Shown here: piece after piece, positions 56,815-64,000 of the stretch
Numbering within the stretch: the stretch's first letter is position 1
Layout of the letters: the number at the start of each line of letters is the position of its first letter
Assembly (NCBI GenBank): GCA_023055425.1
Contig: JALGPY010000002.1
Span: forward strand, 152,406,845 to 152,470,844
From: Linanthus parryae
Taxonomy: Eukaryota; Streptophyta; Magnoliopsida; Ericales; Polemoniaceae
DNA length: 64,000 bases
Reading direction: 5' to 3'
Made by a program: the position numbers and the translations under genes
The notes under the pieces: generated by a model
Databases searched by the model: none
Seen by the model: the letters and a program-made list of their open reading frames with translations, nothing else
What the model was told of the DNA's origin: nothing

Positions 56815-58070
56815 CTTAACACAGAGGTTTGATAGATTTTCCAAGCTTTGGACGAATACAGAAGTAGTTTGAGAATACTTGAAAATGTATGAAGCTTCAA
56901 AGCTATGAAATAAGAACTTGTCCAAAGATTCGGAGCTTTTAGGGAATGAAATGCAGCAATGTAAAGCAAATGAACACAGTGATGTTTTACAAAGCTCAGC
57001 TAAAAATGGGCCTACTCTCCGCCTGAGGGATACTATCCAACCAGGATGTAAACACCTTCTTATTAATCACCGACCTAGCCCTAGATCTCAAGCCTAAGTG
57101 ATCTACCTTAAACCTATACAACTTGTGGTTCCAAATAAATCTAGCTTGAGCTACAATCTAATGAAACAATAAGAACCTCTTTGTTGTTCACTTGAAAAAT
57201 TACAACTTCTAAAGTAAACGAGGTTTATAAATTCTAATGAATACATGGATTGAGGAAAAGTATGAAGAACAAAGAAAACTGAATAAGCAATGATTGAGAT
57301 GAATCATCTTCTTCAAGGATGAGGTCGCAATCTGTTTGAATGGTTGAAGAGTTGTTGGTTGATCTCTTGTGTGTCTTCTCTGTCAATCACCTCTCTATCT
57401 TTGCTTGAAATGAAAACTCTGTTTATAACAAACTGGCAGCAACAACTTGAGAGATTATAGGAACCCACTGCTGTACAACCTAAAAATTTATCATTATTAG
57501 CTAAATTCAAATGGCTCTCTTGACTTGATCATCTAAATTTGATCAAAGTATATCCCTACAAAATTTGAACACAAGTTCAAACACAATCCAGATTAAATAG
57601 CATGAATATAATCACATGTGTGCCAGACCATTTTTGAAGCAATAAGCATAGCTATTTTCTAATAAAAATATTATAAATATAAAAAATACAAATAATAATC
57701 AATAGTAAGAATATAACTTAGAACAAGTCAATAAACAATCACACATCCTGATATGTCATCCTGAAACAAAGATTTGTTAGCCAGTAAGCATAAGCAGAAA
57801 TCCGGAACAACCTTCAAAGCTCTGGAGCTTTGGCAACCTTCAAAGCTTTGGCCAACATTCAATGATCATTAAGGCATATCAATTTGCACACTTTTCTAGC
57901 AATATAAACTCAATATATAGGCTCAAGAATATTTGTAAGAGACAGTATAAAGTCTATAATAAGACTTTAAATCCATTGTAAGTCCTGCAACACAGAAAAT
58001 TTGTCAGCAAGTAGCCCTATGAGCATTGTATACTCCAAAGCTTTGGAGATTTGAAAACGTCTCTCAAACA
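56815..58070 (-). repeat. F: SIRE-like LTR or LTR fragment of another subfamily
   Basis: The middle part (57000-57150) matches the E3 LTR (CTAGATCTCAAGCCTAAGTG, ACCTATACAACTTGTGGTTCC-type block), and the right end CTCAAACA is followed by an E3-like post-LTR block (TGTCTTTCATCATC). The left edge is approximate and no TSD was found. Its palindromes are of a different type, centred on AAGCTT. Confidence 0.7.
58033..58048. repeat. 16-bp palindrome of the AAGCTT type in F
   Basis: CTCCAAAGCTTTGGAG is a perfect dyad at the LTR position where E3 has CTCAAGGCCTTG-type copies. Degenerate relatives are at about 56836 and 57810-57850. Confidence 0.88.
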
Positions 58071-58104
58071 ATCATGTCTTTCATCATCTTCTTCATGAAC
58101 TAGA

Positions 58105-59121
58105 AATATGCGATTATGTCCCTCCTACGAGTAGGAACATTATCTGAGTTTCATGTTTGGACAAGATGAGTTTTCTTATCACAATTAAGGGCAATTTTTT
58201 TTTCATTTATTCTGATATGCGTTATTGTACTGCAGTTTTGTCTAGCGGATTGTATATCCTTGATCATGATAATTTCATCTATAACATTAATACCAAGAGG
58301 TATGCATATAATGATATGAACTTCACTTAGCTTCGACATTGTCATTTAGGCAACATGAATGAGTACTACATTTCTAGATTCCATATGGATGGATTTCTGG
58401 ACTCATTTGGTTTTTAATCATATGAGACATGTGAGGCTGGTTTATTGGGAAAAGTTATGATGTTTTGGGACTCATACATATTTATGTATGTGGACCACTA
58501 AAAACAAGTGCTAAAGGTGATTTGTAGTAAATTCACATTTACTGATGGCCTTAGTGAATATGGGTTTTTGTATCTTATGAAGAAACAAATAAGAATCCCT
58601 TGAAATGTCCAAAGAATTCAAGAATGAAGTAGAGAACTAGCTTGTTAAAATTATTAAGCGTCTACGATGAAACCGTGGAAGAGAGTAATTAAGCCAACAG
58701 TTTAACTAGCATCTAATGGAGTATTGGATATGATCCAAACTCACCCCACCTGGAACACCATTATTGAATGGCGTGTCTGATAGGATAAATTTTACCTTGT
58801 TGGACACGGTTCGGTCCATCATATGTCAAGTAGAACTTCCAGTTTTCTTTTGAGGCCATGTTCTAATTACTGCAGTTTTCACCCGTAACCTTGTTCCATC
58901 GAAATCAGCTATGAAAAACACCGTATGAGATATGGACTAGGGGGTGTCCTAGTATGTCATTCATTAAGATATGGGTTTGTGAAGGTTATGTAAAGTGTTT
59001 ACAATTAGATAAACTCGGACACAAGTCGGATAAATGTATTTTGTGGGATATCTTGAGGAAACGAAGGGATATTATTTATATCCAATCGAGAACAAAGTGT
59101 TTGTTGCTCGAACCCCTGATC
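58105..59121 (+). pseudogene. Copia pre-integrase/integrase fragment, plus strand, heavily decayed
   Basis: DNA-level match to B 7960 down to 6960: SRN-I-VSCLDK, a pre-integrase stretch at about 58330-58350 equivalent to WHCRLGHIN, FTDGLSEYGFLYLMK-like residues near 58540, and a C-terminal GYYLYPIENKVFVARTP-like end near 59080-59115. Many stops and indels. Orientation is opposite to T2, and the order relative to the RT fragment at 56581 is reversed from normal pol. Confidence 0.78.
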
Positions 59122-59273
59122 TCATAGATAATCCCAATTGCCTTGCCTTTAAGCTTTCAATCCTATTGAAGTAGCTCAATTTCGTATAACCTCTTACTTC
59201 AACAATCTTACATTACTAGCCTGTACTGTCGCGCCATATCATGATGAATCTCGTCGCCTTGCTCTGGCAAGCT
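59122..59273 (-). other. T2 leader fragment
   Basis: Resumes with ATAATCCCAATTG as in B at 9383 and continues to CAAGC (59269-59273), the target site of element S. It is parallel to B 9380-9530. Confidence 0.75.
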
Positions 59274-59785
<512 letters not shown>

Positions 59786-59825
59786 ACTGGTGCTTTCATT
59801 GATTTCACCATCCACCTAGTGAATC

Positions 59826-60251
59826 ATGTCGAACATCGAAGATTTGATCAACAAATTGACAATCACAGTAACGGAAAAGTTTGATAAATTCGCTAGTCGC
59901 CTCAAAGCTATTGAGGGTGGACTTACAGGTTTGGAAACCCGTCCACCTGTTTTGAAGATCAACAAACCGCCGCCTTCTACGACAGATCGGTCACAGCACG
60001 ATCAGAAGCCGGAGCAAGATGAACAACTTCCCACTTTGCAAGAACAACAGTATGCAAAGGACACGCTTTCTTCACTGCAAGCGCACCCGCCACCACCGGA
60101 GAAGGAAGAAATTCTGAAAAAGCCACCTCCACTTCAGAGCCCAGAACTTCTTTTTCAACCGCTACTCCTCCAAACTTCTTCGCCTACACAACCAGCCTAC
60201 CGAGATTTCCAGCCAGATAAGCCTCCATCGCAGCCGCCAACAAAGCCCTAG
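59826..60251 (+). CDS. S gag-like N-terminal ORF, Pro-rich, 141 residues
   Basis: ATG at 59826, 40 bp after the LTR. The first 40 residues (MSNIEDLINKLTITVTEKFD...) look helical and coiled-coil-like, as at the N-terminus of plant gypsy Gag proteins. The rest is Pro/Gln-rich low complexity (PPPP, QPPTKP). The Pro-rich composition continues past the TAG at about 60250 in shifted frames to about 60770, suggesting a longer ancestral protein. No zinc knuckle or enzyme motif. A function as Gag is inference only. Confidence 0.5.
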   Translation: MSNIEDLINKLTITVTEKFDKFASRLKAIEGGLTGLETRPPVLKINKPPPSTTDRSQHDQKPEQDEQLPTLQEQQYAKDTLSSLQAHPPPPEKEEILKKPPPLQSPELLFQPLLLQTSSPTQPAYRDFQPDKPPSQPPTKP

Positions 60252-61073
60252 ACGAACAAATCACCAATGGTGCCTAACATGGCCTCCAAACCACCCAATC
60301 CACCTCTGCTCCGGTCTTCTTCCCCTCAATCGGTGCCCAACCAGAAACCACCAGATCCAAACCCAATCCCACTGCTAACCCAACCACACTCTGCCCCAAT
60401 TGGACGACAACTCGTCAAACCAAATCCGAAAAATCCCCAGTGAAGCAGCAACCGGATCCAAGCCCTCCATCGGTTACAGGTCGCCACTGTGGTTCAAGCC
60501 ATCACCGTCGTGACCCTACTACCTGCGGCCGCCCATTCGCTGTCTCCAGCAAAAAAACCTCCAGATCTGAACATATCACCGGCGACGAACCAGTCCCCAA
60601 TCGACGCCACAGTCGTCCAGGCTCTCACCGCCGCTATCCAATCTTTGTGGTCGCCTACTCCGCTGGAGACCACAACATCTCTGGCTCCAACAACCACCTG
60701 CAATTACAACAACATACACCACCTACCCACAGTTTACATATCCACACCGACGACTTCATCGATGCAGGAGGAGTAAATTTGGGATCAAAACCTCACTGGG
60801 CTGTTTTCAAAGTGGACTGTCATCTTTTGGGTCCAATTCCACATTCCAACCCACTGCATCTCGTTACACATTTTGGCCTAATGCTGCCTTGGGTTATCCA
60901 AATACTAAAATGGAATACTCTTATTTCATGAGCCACTCCAATCCATATCAGCACGTCGCAACTTATAGTCCATACGATGTCCACCGCCGTACTTCACACT
61001 TTGAGGATGTTGGATGTGGGTTTCATTCTCCAATCCGCCTTGTGGACTAGGCGTTTTTCAACCACGGGGGAGT
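60252..61073 (+). other. S internal region, decayed coding-like DNA and PPT
   Basis: C-rich sequence, coding-like in composition. Overlapping ORFs at 60440-60931 and 60489-60776 resemble frameshifted Pro/Thr/Ser-rich continuation and are not independent genes. 60780-61060 has no recognised domain. It ends in ACCACGGGGGAGT before the LTR. Confidence 0.55.
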
Positions 61074-61597
<524 letters not shown>

Positions 61598-61602
61598 CAA
61601 GC

Positions 61603-62729
61603 CAAAACTTAGTATTCCTCAATCATGCAGGTTTTAAGCAAGACAAGGCAAAACGCAATATTTATCTTTGAGGGATTTCCTTGTCAATTTTACTTTGTTG
61701 ATCATATCCACTGAGCTACTTATTTGGATTGGGCAATCCCAAATAAAAGATCAAACTTTTTAATTATTATCTGGTTACATTTGCATGAATCAACCATACA
61801 CCAAAATAAATGACAAGACTATAAATAAATAAACGTCGTATGGGTGTGGCCTAAGAACTAAGATATTTACAAGCCAATGAGAATATCTATAGCCCTAAAG
61901 TGACAAGTTCGTCTCCATGTGCCTCCACATTTAGTGCATGCGTCGTAGCCTTTGGGTCTTCATCATCTTGTGGTTTCTTTAGTGTTTGATCTTCTTATCC
62001 AAGCCTTGGCTATATTGTTTCTATCTAATTCTAGCTAGCATCTAAAAACTAAATAGAGAGACATCACAAGATAGGGAGAAGACGACACACATGCATAAAA
62101 CTAATTAAGTTAATTACATCAAAACCAAACCAAACAAACCAAAAAGGTAAACATCCACAACCTAGGTCGCATCAAACCACCATGCGATAAAATACCTAAA
62201 TAGTTAATCCAATTGTATCGCGCTTGGTTAATTTTAGTGAAATTGGGATGTCTAGGTTTTAAAACGGTCAATACGGTCACGCCAATCCAATTGGCTAAAC
62301 CATAATGACCCGCCGGACCAACCCATTCCGGTCAGACCAAGCACCGTGGTCAAACTAGCCACGTGGTCTTACCTGTTGGGCGGCTGACATTGGTCCGCGC
62401 ACAAAGGGAGGGGGACTGGTCACCTTGGCCGAACAGCCAGGGCTGGTTTCCAAAAAAATTCCCTTTCCTTGCGTGCATATTACCAATTGTAGAGGAAAAA
62501 CCTTTTTGCCAATTTTGCCCAAACCCTAGCTTTTCAAATTAGAAAACGTACATCATATGTGTACGAAATCATACAATCTTTACACGGTATGTAAAATTGG
62601 CTCATTCTATTTTGTATCATACTCAAATTGCATTAGTATGCCAATGTCGGTTTTTTGCGCAATTTAACGGTACGGTGTAAAAACTGATAAAACGGTAACA
62701 CGTAAATCACGTTATGCGCTACGACCTGT
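61603..62729 (-). other. T2 leader, PBS-proximal part
   Basis: Homologous to B 9550-10735: the TTTGAGGGATTT block, the GCGCTTGGTTAATTTTA block near 62220, and ACGACCTGTGGCTC before the PBS. No coding potential. Confidence 0.75.
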
Positions 62730-62742
62730 GGCTCTGCTACCA
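62730..62742 (-). other. T2 primer-binding site, one base decayed
   Basis: The minus strand reads TGGTAGCAGAGCC, against TGGTATCAGAGCC in B. Confidence 0.85.
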
Positions 62743-62743
62743 A

Positions 62744-64000
62744 TTTAGGGTTTTGATGCATGAGGCGCAGTGGAAATACAATAATAATATCCTGATCAAA
62801 TCCCTCCATGAATCGCAAGTTAAGCTATTATAACGTGACAAAGGAAGATATTGCGTACCTTGTGAGTTTTTGTGACCACAGAGAAGAATAAAGTCCTCGT
62901 CTCTACGGTATCCACACCTTGGGATAGAGAACTCCGATCTCACTCATGCCTTATGCTAGCAACATCGAAGGAGGGATGAAGCAATCGCGCAAAACGGAGC
63001 TGGTGGCAGAGTGGTTTCGGTCGTGCCCTTGGTTCCGACGGGTAGGGGTTCGACGAACTCCTTGGTCTCTCCCCTTGCTCTGTTTCACTCAATGACAACT
63101 CTGTTGTGAAATAATAGAGCTAGGACTCCCCTTTTATAGTTAATAACTCATTATTGACTTCAAACATGACCCAATACTAATCATGTCCATACATGGATTA
63201 GTCCACTTTGCATCTTAGTCCAACTAAATTTGCATGTGGTTGAGTTTTGATCCTTGATCCATATAATTGTTACTTAGTCCAAATAATTAACATCTATGTC
63301 CAGTTTAATCCTTGCGGTGTGTGACCCTGTAGGTTCTATTAAGTTGGTAGTAACAATTACAAACATTGAGCAGTGTCTAGCAACACATAATTGCTACCCA
63401 ACTAATAGAAATACTCAGTGATCCGACAAAACTTGCGCCCAATGTTACCGTGTTATATTGTCTCATTGTCTCCATATCAAGATTGAACACGAGACATAAA
63501 TTTCACACTCGTATATCCAATCCATAGTTTTTCGATCCTAGGAATAGGCTCATCTATAAAAATAATATCAATATCACATATTAATTTGTCTGAGTCTTGC
63601 CAGATATTCCATAGGCACTACCCCTTGAGTGGTCGCGTATATTTTCTCCCATTATTGGGGGGGGGGGGAAATCTTCTCTATGTCACTACCATCTCTCAGC
63701 TTGCTTCCTATTATGTCTGATTACCGCCTTTTGTTGCTATCCAGTTACAGTGTAGCGTTTTACGAGAAAAAAACATGATATTCTGCAACTAGAGTATATA
63801 GTGACTTCAAGCCGAAGGATTACAACACCATTGTCACTACGAGAAGCACTTGTGAAATTAACATAATCCATCTGTAGTCTTCTCGTGGTGTGTCAATCCA
63901 GTATGCCATTACTCCTAATGCATACCCATGTGTTAGACTTGGTATATGCATATCAATCTACCCAAATACTAGTCTTCAAGCATAGAGATCGTGCTATTAA
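62744..64000 (-). repeat. T2 5' LTR, cut by window end
   Basis: Starts TTTAGGGTTTTGATGCATG and aligns with 18861-20241 throughout. Judged by its partner, about 120 bp lie beyond base 64000. A G run at about 63657-63668 is not in the partner. Confidence 0.87.

Noticed and set aside
60440..60931. Two overlapping ORFs in S (60440-60931, 60489-60776)
   Set aside because: They look like frameshifted continuation of one Pro-rich coding region, not separate genes.

Overview
This window looks like a gene-poor, retrotransposon-packed stretch of a flowering-plant nuclear genome. Almost every recognisable protein is a piece of a Ty1/copia polyprotein (Gag, protease, integrase, reverse transcriptase, RNase H) or a Ty3/gypsy Gag and protease. 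Most are broken by stops, frameshifts or deletions. Several primer-binding sites match the initiator-Met tRNA end (TGGTATCAGAGC). I found no convincing host gene, rRNA, tRNA or CRISPR array. The species cannot be told from this window alone.

Two nests can be resolved by reading LTR ends, target-site duplications (TSDs), primer-binding sites and polypurine tracts (PPTs). Left nest, 1-16040: a minus-strand SIRE-like copia element (E1, running off the left edge) carries a near-complete minus-strand copia element of another family (B, 3695-12174) inside its integrase gene, with a 5-bp TSD. A non-repetitive spacer with CT-rich, leader-like sequence lies at 16041-18860.

Right nest, 18861-64000+: a copia element (T2) has its 3' LTR at 18861-20241 and its 5' LTR from 62744 past the right edge. 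It has been prised apart by more than 40 kb of later insertions. These are a gag/protease-only gypsy element (G, plus strand), a solo LTR of a third copia family (C, present twice through a duplication), a SIRE-like element E2 (plus, 26179-48235) inside G gag, a solo G-type LTR (35416-37071) and a SIRE-like element E3 (minus, 37203-47740) inside the 3' LTR of E2, a further SIRE-like LTR (F), plus-strand pol fragments, and a compact 2.3-kb non-autonomous element (S, 59274-61597) with long TTA microsatellites in both LTRs.

E1, E2 and E3 share one layout: LTR, Met PBS, Gag, protease, integrase, RT, RNase H, an internal PPT-like tract overlapping the pol stop, a spacer, an extra env-position ORF, a second PPT, LTR. 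All three are also strewn with a short perfect palindrome (core TCAAGGCCTTGA, at least 17 exact copies found by eye). It occurs in LTRs, in the pol/ORF3 spacer and inside coding sequence. In E3 and F its bases differ but the dyad symmetry is kept. This is the most interesting unexplained signal in the window. No copy of any element appears fully functional; E3 is the best preserved.
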